Positions 33,016-39,605 of a DNA stretch of 39,605 bases are shown in pieces. Positions within the stretch are counted from its first letter, which is position 1. The number at the start of each line of letters is the position of its first letter. Origin of the DNA: Deltaproteobacteria bacterium (GTDB lineage Bacteria > Myxococcota_A > Polyangia > JAAYKL01). The position numbers and the translations under genes are program-made. The notes beneath the pieces are model-generated. The model saw only the letters and a program-made list of their open reading frames with translations, ran no database searches and was not told the origin of the DNA. The stretch lies in the NCBI GenBank assembly GCA_028713995.1, contig JAQTNF010000037.1, forward strand, positions 1 to 39,605. The letters are read 5' to 3'.

Positions 33016-34892
33016 ACGCGACGCGAAAGCCGAGCTACGACGTGGCCTGGAAGGAGCGATACGCCTCCATGATCGCCACGCCGGGCGAGGCTGTAAAACG
33101 CCTCAAGCCTGGCCAGCGCATCTTCATCGGCACGGGTTGCGCCCAGCCCCAGGAGCTCGTGCGCGCGCTCACCGCCCGCTCGGCCGAGCTGCCCGACACC
33201 GAGATCGTGCACCTGCTCACCGTGGGCGCGGCGCCGTACGCCCACAGGGAGCTCGCCAACACGTTCCGGGTCAACAGCTTCTTCATCGCCGACAACGTGC
33301 GCGACGTCATCCAGGAGGGTCTCGGGAACTACACGCCCATCTTCCTGTCCGACATCCCGCGGCTCTTCAGCTCGGGCCAGCTCCCGCTCGACGCGGCCCT
33401 CATCCAGGTCACGCCGCCCGACGCGCGCGGGATGTGCAGCCTGGGCATCTCGGTCGACATCGTGAAGAGCGCGGCGCAGAACGCGGGCCTCGTCATCGCC
33501 GAGGTGAACCCGCGGATGCCGCGCACGCTCGGCGACAGCACCTTGAGCGTCCACGACCTCGACGTGCTCGTGCCGGTGGACGCCCCGCTGCTGGAGTTCG
33601 CCCCGCCGGGCCCGGGAGAGGAGGCGTGCCGCATCGGCGAGCTCATCGCGTCGCTCATCGAGGACGGCTCCACCATCGAGCTCGGCATCGGGCGCATCCC
33701 CCCGGCGGTCCTGCCGTTCCTCTCGGGCAAGACGGACCTCGGCATCCACACCGAGATGCTCACCGACGCCATCGTCGACCTGGTGGAGGCGGGCGTCATC
33801 ACGGGCGCGCACAAGCACCTCGACCGCGGCAGGATCGTGGCCAGCTTCTGCATGGGCACGAAGCGCCTGTACGACTACATCGACGGGAACCCCATGTTCG
33901 CCTTCCACCCCACGGAGTACGTGAACGACCCGTTCCTCATCGGCCAGCAGCACCAGATGGTGGCCGTCAACGTGGCCCTCGAGGTCGACCTCACCGGCCA
34001 GGTGTGCGCCGACTCGCTCGGCACCAAGTTCTTCTCCGGCATCGGCGGGCAGGTCGACTTCAACCGGGGCGCGGCGCGCTCGCCGGGCGGCAAGGCCATC
34101 ATCGCCACGTCGTCCACGGCCAAGGAGGGCACCGTGTCGCGCATCGTGGCGCGCCTCAGCCCGGGCGCGGGGGTGGTCACCACGCGCGGCGACGTGCACT
34201 ACGTCGTCACCGAGCACGGGGTGGCGTACCTGCACGGCAAGAACGTCCAGGAGCGCGCGCTGGCCCTCATCAGCATCGCGCACCCCCTGTTCCGCGCCGA
34301 GCTCCTGCGGCAGGCCATCGAGGCCAAGTACGTACGCCAGGAAATGGCCGACGTGGAGGGCCGCATCCTCGTGGGGCCCAACGAGCTCAAGACGACCATG
34401 CTCCTCGACGACGGGACGCAGGTGGGCTTCAGGCCGATCCACCCCACGGATGAGCCGCGCATGAAGGACCTCTTCTACGCGCTGTCCAAGGAGACCGTGT
34501 ACTACCGCTTCATGTCGCACATGAAGCGCATCCCGCAGAAGCAGGTGCAGAACTTCGTCTACATCGACCACCGCAACGAGGTGGCCATCGTGGCGACCCT
34601 GCCCGAGGCCCACGGCGAGGACATCATCGCCACGGGCGGCTACTACCTCGACGCCAGGACGAACCGGGCGGAGATCGCGTTCGTCGTCCGCGACGACTGG
34701 CAGGAGCGCGGCATGGGCACGTTCCTCATGCGCTACCTCATCACCATCGCCAAGCGCAACGGCATCGCCGGCTTCACGGCCGAGGTGCTGCGGCAGAACA
34801 AGGCCATGCAGGCCGTGCTGCACAACTGCGGGTGCAAGGTGCGCAGCCGCCTGAACGGCGACGTGTACAGCTTCGAGCTCGATTTCGCGTGA
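33012..34892 (+). CDS. Acetyl-CoA hydrolase/CoA-transferase fused to GNAT acetyltransferase
   Basis: A 626-residue bifunctional protein. Residues about 1-440 form a two-domain CoA-transferase of the acetyl-CoA hydrolase/4-hydroxybutyrate CoA-transferase family, with the catalytic glutamate Glu248 in LGIHTEMLTD and the GTGCAQPQ and EHGVAYLHGK signatures. Residues about 460-626 form a GNAT domain (VGFRPIHPTDEPRMKDLFYAL; acetyl-CoA site region DDWQERGMGTFLMRYLI). The first part moves CoA between short-chain acids. The second may acetylate partner enzymes such as the synthetase upstream, the way protein acetyltransferases control acyl-CoA synthetases; that target is inferred. It starts with a GTG overlapping the preceding stop. 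Confidence 0.88.
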   Translation: MNATRKPSYDVAWKERYASMIATPGEAVKRLKPGQRIFIGTGCAQPQELVRALTARSAELPDTEIVHLLTVGAAPYAHRELANTFRVNSFFIADNVRDVIQEGLGNYTPIFLSDIPRLFSSGQLPLDAALIQVTPPDARGMCSLGISVDIVKSAAQNAGLVIAEVNPRMPRTLGDSTLSVHDLDVLVPVDAPLLEFAPPGPGEEACRIGELIASLIEDGSTIELGIGRIPPAVLPFLSGKTDLGIHTEMLTDAIVDLVEAGVITGAHKHLDRGRIVASFCMGTKRLYDYIDGNPMFAFHPTEYVNDPFLIGQQHQMVAVNVALEVDLTGQVCADSLGTKFFSGIGGQVDFNRGAARSPGGKAIIATSSTAKEGTVSRIVARLSPGAGVVTTRGDVHYVVTEHGVAYLHGKNVQERALALISIAHPLFRAELLRQAIEAKYVRQEMADVEGRILVGPNELKTTMLLDDGTQVGFRPIHPTDEPRMKDLFYALSKETVYYRFMSHMKRIPQKQVQNFVYIDHRNEVAIVATLPEAHGEDIIATGGYYLDARTNRAEIAFVVRDDWQERGMGTFLMRYLITIAKRNGIAGFTAEVLRQNKAMQAVLHNCGCKVRSRLNGDVYSFELDFA

Positions 34893-34924
34893 GCGTCACC
34901 CGCGCTTTTCCACCTGAGGAGGCC

Positions 34925-37147
34925 ATGTCCGAGAACCCCGAAAGACTCGACACATCGCTCGCGGACCTGGTGCGCCGGGTGAGGCCCGGCGCCGAGGACC
35001 CCGTGCTCGCCCTGCTGCTCGGCGCGGAGCTTTCGGACCTGGTGCGCAGGATGCGCTGGAGCTCACTCGTCATCAATCCGGGCTCCACCTCCACCAAGGT
35101 GGCCGTGTACAACGGCCTCACGCTCGTCACCGGCGACGAGCTCCACGCGGAGCCGGGAACCGAGAAGGGCGTCGCACAGCGCGTGCGGCGCATCCTCGCC
35201 TGGCTTAAGGAGCGGCGCCTCGACGTGTCGGACGTGACCGGCATCGCGTCGCGGGGCGGGCTCGTGGCGCCCGTGCCGGGCGGCACCTACCAGGTCGTGC
35301 CGGCCATGATCGAGGATCTCGCGCGGGCCCCTTACCCGCACGCGTCCAACATGTCCGTGCCCATCGCGCTCGCGCTCAAGGAGCTCGCCAAGGAGGACCT
35401 GGTCGTCACCGTCACCGATCCGGGCACGGTCGACGAGACCGAGCTCGTGCACCGCATGACCGGCTCGCCGCGCGTGCGCAGCCGCGGGGCGCTCGCGCAC
35501 CACCTCAACATGCACGCCGTGGCCGAGATCACGGCGCGCGTGCTGGGCCGCGATCTCAAGTCGCTGCACCTCGCGATCTGCCACATGGGCGGCGGCATGT
35601 CCGCGGGCCGCTTCAAGGACGGCCGCATGGTGCAGGCGGCCCACGCGTTCGGCGATCTGCCGTCCGCGAACCGCTCCGGGCGGCTGCCCCTGCACGAGCT
35701 CATCCGAAGAATGGAGAGCCGCGAGTACTCGCTCGAGGATCTGAAGCGCGAGGTCGTGTCCTCGGGCGGCGGCCTGCTCGCGCTCGCCGGGACCGACGAC
35801 TTCCAGGCGTTCTTCGCGTTCCGCGATGGCGGCGCTACGCCGGCCCAGGCGCGTAAAGTAGACCTCGTCACGCAGATGTACGCGAACCGGGTGGCGGGCT
35901 GCCTGCTCGAGCTGTCCGCGGACGAGCGCCCGCTCGACGCCATCGTCCTCACGGGCGGGCTCGCGCGCTCGGAGCGTTTCTGCGCCATGGTCGCGCAGCG
36001 CATCCACCTCGACGTGCCCGTGGCCCGCCTGCCCGGCTCGGTGGAGGCCGCAGCGCTCGTTGCCGGGCTCCTGCGCGCCTGCGCCGATCCCGCGTCGTGC
36101 CTCTCGTACACGGCCGAGCGCGACCGGCTCGAAGCGCGGCGCACCGACGAGGACGCCCTGCTCGAGACGACCGTCTTCGAGCGTCCGCTCCTACGGCGCC
36201 GCGAGGGCAGCCCGCCGCGCAAGATGGACGACATCATCGCGGACGCGCGGCCCACGGGCGACCCGCCCTTCATCGTCATCGCCGGCGCGGACAACGAGGA
36301 GGCCCTGCTCGCGGCCAAGCTCGCCAACATGGAGGGCTCGTACCGGCTGGCGCGCTTTCTCCTCGTGGGACCGTACGCGCGGGTCTGCGAGCTGGCCTGG
36401 GAGCTCGACGTGCCGATCGACGAGGAGAACTACTTCGTGGTCGACGCGATGGACCCGGCGGCGCGCGCCGCGGCGCTCCACGAGGCGGGCGCGGCCGACA
36501 TCCTCATGAAGGGCAGCGTCATGACCGCGACCCTGCTCAAGGCGTACCTCGGCGGCCTCAAGAGGAAGGGGCTCACGGGCCGCGGCCCGCGCCTCAGCCA
36601 CCTGAGCCTGTTCGACGTGCCCGGCCGCGGGAAGCTCCTGGCCGTGACCGACGCGGCCATGAACACGAGCCCCGATATCGACGCGCGCGTCGACATCCTC
36701 GACAACGCCCTTGCGGCCTTGAGGCTGCTCGGCATCCGCGAGCCGCGCGTGGCGGTCATCTCGGCCACGGAGAAGCCGAGCGAGGCCGTCACGTCGTCCA
36801 TGGAGGCGCGCGTCATCGCGGAGCGGTTCAAGGATCGCCGCGACCTCATCATCGAGGGGCCGCTGTCCGTGGATCTGGCGCTCTCGCCCGGCGCGGCGCA
36901 CGAGAAGGGGTACAAGGGGCGCATCCAGGGCGACGCCGACCTCCTGCTCGTGCCGAACATCGATGTGGGGAACGCCATCTACAAGACGCTCACCGTGGCC
37001 TCGGGCGCGGTGACCGCCGGTGCGATCATCGGTGGCAAAGGACCGCTCATCCTCACCTCGCGCGGGGACAGCTCGCGCAGCAAGCTCGCGTCGATCGCGC
37101 TGGCGCTCGTGCTTTCGAGGCGGGGCCAGGGAAAGGGGACGCCATGA
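34925..37147 (+). CDS. Butyrate kinase-phosphotransbutyrylase fusion
   Basis: A 740-residue fusion of two successive enzymes. Residues about 47-405 are butyrate kinase (acetokinase/ASKHA fold; SLVINPGSTSTKVAVYNG, CHMGGGMSAG, VLTGGLARSERF). Residues about 435-740 are a phosphate butyryltransferase (PFIVIAGADNEEALLAAKLA, ILMKGSVMTATLLKAYL, VPNIDVGNAIYKTL). Together they convert butyryl-CoA and phosphate to butyryl phosphate and then butyrate plus ATP, with the intermediate possibly passed on within one chain. The first 45 residues are extra and carry a repeated DLVRR-x-R motif. The ATG follows GAGGAGG; the frame open upstream to 34832 is shadow. It ends in an ATGA overlap with the next gene. 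Confidence 0.87.
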   Translation: MSENPERLDTSLADLVRRVRPGAEDPVLALLLGAELSDLVRRMRWSSLVINPGSTSTKVAVYNGLTLVTGDELHAEPGTEKGVAQRVRRILAWLKERRLDVSDVTGIASRGGLVAPVPGGTYQVVPAMIEDLARAPYPHASNMSVPIALALKELAKEDLVVTVTDPGTVDETELVHRMTGSPRVRSRGALAHHLNMHAVAEITARVLGRDLKSLHLAICHMGGGMSAGRFKDGRMVQAAHAFGDLPSANRSGRLPLHELIRRMESREYSLEDLKREVVSSGGGLLALAGTDDFQAFFAFRDGGATPAQARKVDLVTQMYANRVAGCLLELSADERPLDAIVLTGGLARSERFCAMVAQRIHLDVPVARLPGSVEAAALVAGLLRACADPASCLSYTAERDRLEARRTDEDALLETTVFERPLLRRREGSPPRKMDDIIADARPTGDPPFIVIAGADNEEALLAAKLANMEGSYRLARFLLVGPYARVCELAWELDVPIDEENYFVVDAMDPAARAAALHEAGAADILMKGSVMTATLLKAYLGGLKRKGLTGRGPRLSHLSLFDVPGRGKLLAVTDAAMNTSPDIDARVDILDNALAALRLLGIREPRVAVISATEKPSEAVTSSMEARVIAERFKDRRDLIIEGPLSVDLALSPGAAHEKGYKGRIQGDADLLLVPNIDVGNAIYKTLTVASGAVTAGAIIGGKGPLILTSRGDSSRSKLASIALALVLSRRGQGKGTP

Positions 37148-38862
37148 CCGCGGCCACGGACAAGCTCGCTGAGCTCGGGCTCGACACCTTCGCGCCGCCC
37201 GCGAGGCTCGCGACCCGCTCCCCGTGGAAGACCCCGGCCGACTACGACGCGTTCCTCGAACGCGCCCGCGAGCGCCCGGATCGCTTCTGGCTCGACATCT
37301 CGGACCGGCTTCCCTGGCGGGTGCGGCCGGAGGGGTTGGGTGGGCCCGGCGCCTGGTTCCCTGGCGGGCGGCTCAACCTGTGCGAGTGCTGCCTCCCGGC
37401 GTACGGGGCCAAGTCCGAGACGCTCGCCGCAACGGCCGAGATCGCGGCGCTCGGCCTTCAGCCCGGCGACAGGGTGCTGCTCGCGGGTTGCGACGGTCCG
37501 GCCATGGCCACCGCGCTCCTCGCGTGCCTGCGGCTCGGGCTCGTGGCCGTACCCGCGGCTTTCGATGCAACCTTGGACAAGCTCGCGCGTCATTGCCGCG
37601 CGACGCGGTGCCGGGCCGTGATCGCGGGCACCGGATCGATTCTGGAAGCCGACCTGGGCGCGGCCGCGAAGCTCGCGCTCTCGGGGTCGGCCGCACCGTG
37701 CGCGCAGACCGAGCCCGTGCCCGTGGACGCCATGCACCCGTGCCTCGTCCTTACCGACTCGGCGGGCCAGCTCTTCACCATCCCGAGCGCGGGCTTCCTC
37801 GTGCAGGCCGTCTCGGCCTACCGCCACCTGCTCGACGGCCGCGGTCCGGGCGACCTGCACTGGCTCGCGCTGCCGGCCCACCACGCCTCGTTCTTAGCCG
37901 CGCTCCTCGGCGCGCTCTGCGACAACGGGGGCGTGGCGCTCGCGGCTTCGCCGGCATGGGCTTCGCCGGGTGCGTTCCTCGCCGCGCTCAAGGCCGCGAC
38001 TCCGAGGGTGGTGGTGGCCGGTGCCAAGGCGCTCCTTTCCATGTCGAAGACGGACATGGTCTCGGGCGAGGCGCCGCGGTGCGCAGGCCCCGAGCTCCTC
38101 GTCCTCGAAGGCGAGAACGCGGAGCCAGGGCTCTTCCACCACGTGCGGGGCTCCCTCTTCGACGGCGCGACCCACGTCACCCAAGTGCTCTCGCGTCCGG
38201 AGAGCGGCGGCTTCCTGGCCGGTCCGTGCCCGGGCGCCACCCCCGTTCGCGCCGCCTCGGTGGGCCCGGCCGCGCCGGCTTTCGATCTCGCAATCGTCGA
38301 CGGGCGCGGCGGCGAAACGGGCCTGGGCGTCGGCGGCCTCGTCGCCCTGCGCGTTGCCACCCCGGGCCTGGCCGTGGAGCTGCAAGGCCTTGAGCCGCCG
38401 CTGACCCTCGAGGTCAAGGCGCGTGCGGACCGGCGCGGCTGGTTGTGGACCATGGGCGAAGCCAAGGTGGCGAGGCCCACTGCCGTGCGCGCGTCGATCC
38501 CCGAGCTCGAGGCGGCCATGGCCGAGGTCCCGGGCGTGGAGCAGGCCGTGCTCGTCGGGTACGAGGACGCCTCGGGGGCCTACCGGACGCGCGCCTTCGT
38601 CCAGACCTCTGGCGACCCGTCCGTGCTCGACGACGTGCGCCGCGCGATCGAGGCGCGCTTCGGCCAAGACGCCGTGCCGGACGACTTCCAGCTCGCGAGG
38701 AGCCTGCCCGTGAGCCGCAGCGGCAAGCTCCTGCGCAGCGTGTTGCGCAGCATCTCGGCCGGCGACGTGGACGGCCTCGCGAGCCTGGAAGTCGTCATCG
38801 AGCCCGACGTGGTCGAGGATCTCATCGCGGGCAGGGGCTCCGCATCGCTCCGAAAACCTTGA
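37144..38862 (+). CDS. Degenerate acyl-CoA synthetase-like protein
   Basis: A 572-residue protein related to acetyl-CoA synthetases. The N-terminal signature WFPGGRLNLCECCL (71-84) matches WFxGGxLNxxxNCLD of the family. The C-terminal domain keeps the family's LPVSRSGKLLR with the adenylation lysine Lys528. The nucleotide-binding loop, however, reads LTDSAGQLFTIP (203-214) in place of TSGTTGxPKG. The YGxTE element is replaced by THVTQVLSRPESG, and the YRTGD motif by LWTMGEAK. Adenylation activity is doubtful. It is coupled (ATGA) to the kinase-transferase fusion and closes the four-gene acyl-CoA operon, so it may bind acyl-CoA or regulate its neighbours. Confidence 0.75.
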   Translation: MTAATDKLAELGLDTFAPPARLATRSPWKTPADYDAFLERARERPDRFWLDISDRLPWRVRPEGLGGPGAWFPGGRLNLCECCLPAYGAKSETLAATAEIAALGLQPGDRVLLAGCDGPAMATALLACLRLGLVAVPAAFDATLDKLARHCRATRCRAVIAGTGSILEADLGAAAKLALSGSAAPCAQTEPVPVDAMHPCLVLTDSAGQLFTIPSAGFLVQAVSAYRHLLDGRGPGDLHWLALPAHHASFLAALLGALCDNGGVALAASPAWASPGAFLAALKAATPRVVVAGAKALLSMSKTDMVSGEAPRCAGPELLVLEGENAEPGLFHHVRGSLFDGATHVTQVLSRPESGGFLAGPCPGATPVRAASVGPAAPAFDLAIVDGRGGETGLGVGGLVALRVATPGLAVELQGLEPPLTLEVKARADRRGWLWTMGEAKVARPTAVRASIPELEAAMAEVPGVEQAVLVGYEDASGAYRTRAFVQTSGDPSVLDDVRRAIEARFGQDAVPDDFQLARSLPVSRSGKLLRSVLRSISAGDVDGLASLEVVIEPDVVEDLIAGRGSASLRKP

Positions 38863-38927
38863 GCCGGCGAGGCGAACATGAGGTGCCGGAGGTACCTACA
38901 TGACACTTGTGGCCTTCCGTCGATGGC
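38863..38927. other. Convergent intergenic gap
   Basis: Short space between the acyl-CoA operon and the leftward hicA. No strong terminator hairpin with a T-run is visible. Confidence 0.6.
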
Positions 38928-39143
38928 TCAGAGATCTTCGGGGGTCAGTCCCGTGTGTTTCGAAATCCTCTTCAGCATCACGGGACCGATCTCGTCCCTG
39001 TCGTGGAAGGCGAAGACGTAGTTGGGCCATCCGGCGCGCTCCAGCACCTTGTGCGACGTGCCGGCGCCGCGTTTGACGCGCCACCCGATGCGCTCCAGCG
39101 CTGCCAGCACTCTCGATGCTTTGGTCGATTTGAATGGGCTCAT
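38928..39143 (-). CDS. hicA: HicA-type mRNA interferase toxin
   Basis: A 71-residue protein with the HicA double-stranded-RNA-binding-like fold. LERIGWRVKRGAGTSHKVLERAGWPNYVFAFHDRDEIGPVMLKRISKHTGL contains the catalytic His31 in GTSHKVL. Free HicA cleaves mRNA and stops growth; its partner is coded just upstream, whose TGA overlaps this ATG. The order antitoxin first (hicBA) is the less common arrangement and gives the antitoxin the first translation. Confidence 0.9.
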   Translation of the reverse strand: MSPFKSTKASRVLAALERIGWRVKRGAGTSHKVLERAGWPNYVFAFHDRDEIGPVMLKRISKHTGLTPEDL

Positions 39144-39346
39144 GCGGCGGCGAAGCTGACGACCAGGGGATCGGTCACGGGCTCGCCATGCTCGAGAAGA
39201 TCAGCGATGGCCCGCAATGCCAGCGCCTCGGCGGCCTTCAGGGCCTGCTCCCGGGAATCCCCGTAGCTCATGACGCCGGGAAGCTCGGGAACCTCGGCGA
39301 TCCAGCGGCCGTCTTCTTCGCGGTCAAGCTCTATGGTCAGCTTCAT
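39140..39346 (-). CDS. hicB: HicB-type antitoxin, short form
   Basis: A 68-residue HicB N-terminal domain (degraded RNase-H fold; LTIELDREEDGRWIAEVPELPGVMSYGDSREQALKAAEALALRAIADLLEHGE). There is no helix-turn-helix or ribbon-helix-helix domain after it, so it neutralises HicA but probably cannot repress its own promoter alone. The start at 39346 is chosen by family alignment; the longer frame upstream to 39484 is not family-like. There is no ribosome site, but a good promoter places the transcript start at or next to the ATG. Confidence 0.88.
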   Translation of the reverse strand: MKLTIELDREEDGRWIAEVPELPGVMSYGDSREQALKAAEALALRAIADLLEHGEPVTDPLVVSFAAA

Positions 39347-39352
39347 AAGGAC

Positions 39353-39381
39353 AATATAGCCGATTTTCCTCGAAATGACAT
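39353..39381 (-). promoter_or_regulatory. hicBA promoter, likely leaderless
   Basis: On the minus strand ATGTCA (39381-39376, four of six consensus bases) and TATATT (39358-39353, five of six) are 17 bases apart. Transcription would start about seven bases on, at or within a base or two of the hicB ATG (39346). With no ribosome site visible, a leaderless message is likely. Confidence 0.55.
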
Positions 39382-39487
39382 CTGTTGGGTCGCGCCCGGA
39401 ATCCACCATCGAGGTTGGCGATCGCGGCTGGTGGAGGGCAAGCGCGAGACAGGGATAGTGAGGGACAGTGTCAATCCAGCCCAATTG
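39382..39487. other. Intergenic region upstream of hicB
   Basis: No gene seen. A tandem 10-base near repeat (AGGGATAGTG then AGGGACAGTG, 39451-39470) is present, resembling the ends of some small repeat elements. The last bases, CCCAATT (39480-39486), precede the presumed intron start and could be its 5' exon target. Confidence 0.45.
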
Positions 39488-39605
39488 GTGCGACCGAGCA
39501 ATGCCGGTCCCTTGGAAAGGAAGGAGGCGATAACTTCTGGAAATTGGGATGAGTCGTCCAGCGGGTGCGAAACCCGTCCGGTCAAAGCCGAGCCCGGCGG
39601 GCCGG
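39488..39605 (+). ncRNA. Possible group II intron 5' end, cut by window edge
   Basis: The sequence begins GTGCGACC, matching the conserved GUGYG 5' end of group II introns. It continues with what looks like the start of domain I: GACCG at 39491-39495 can pair with CGGTC at 39505-39509. Later CGTCCAGCGGGTGCGAAACC (39555-39574) contains a CGGGT/ACCCG hairpin with a GCGAA loop, a motif I associate with bacterial group II introns. The reverse-transcriptase frame and domains V-VI, which would prove it, lie beyond the window. Confidence 0.42.

Overview
The window is high-GC bacterial chromosome, densely packed with frequent ATGA/GTGA start-stop overlaps. The style of its secreted proteins points to a deltaproteobacterial or Myxococcota-like organism: TPR-PEGA proteins, lipoproteins with Asp/Ser linkers and WG-type propellers, an AgmX/PglI-domain lipoprotein, and a lipid-anchored HtrA. 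This assignment is inferred from gene content only. No rRNA, tRNA or CRISPR array was found.

Layout. 1-317: the start of a leftward lipoprotein gene faces a TPR-PEGA gene across an A/T-rich divergent promoter region. 1279-2988: argS. Its last 89 bases are repeated exactly 1.5 kb downstream, and between the copies lies a seven-bladed propeller lipoprotein gene. 4589-5202: a DUF433/DUF5615 toxin-antitoxin pair. 5274-14856: a beta-carbonic-anhydrase-like protein, an HTH-EIIA regulator, and a six-gene membrane complex related to hydrogenase 4 and complex I. Its large subunit has lost the Ni-Fe ligands, so it belongs with the Ehr (energy-converting hydrogenase-related) complexes and is not a hydrogenase. 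14950-18680: AgmX lipoprotein, MMPL/RND exporter and a small lipoprotein. 18715-21483: ogt, overlapping tail to tail with an A/T-richer yfhO-type gene. 21716-26862: two convergent outer-membrane proteins, the second being the last gene of an Mla-type lipid-transport operon whose ATPase subunit has lost all nucleotide-binding motifs.

27025-27674: a small Cys-rich lipoprotein gene is cut by a 132-base inverted-repeat (MITE-like) element, followed by a gene remnant. 27799-30775: HtrA protease, DedA membrane protein and an unknown membrane protein. 30907-38862: a four-gene acyl-CoA energy operon comprising an ADP-forming acyl-CoA synthetase, a CoA-transferase fused to a GNAT domain, a butyrate kinase-phosphotransbutyrylase fusion, and a degenerate acyl-CoA synthetase-like protein. 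38928-39346: a leftward HicBA pair with an apparently leaderless promoter. The last ~118 bases resemble the 5' end of a group II intron that runs off the window.

The acyl-CoA operon could make ATP by substrate-level phosphorylation, and the Ehr complex could couple redox or other chemistry to ion pumping. Together they suggest an anaerobic or facultative lifestyle. The most unusual assembly is the carbonic-anhydrase-like gene beside the regulator and Ehr operon. The two degenerate enzymes (the Mla ATPase and the acyl-CoA synthetase-like protein) are kept as intact reading frames in tight operons, so they may have non-catalytic roles.
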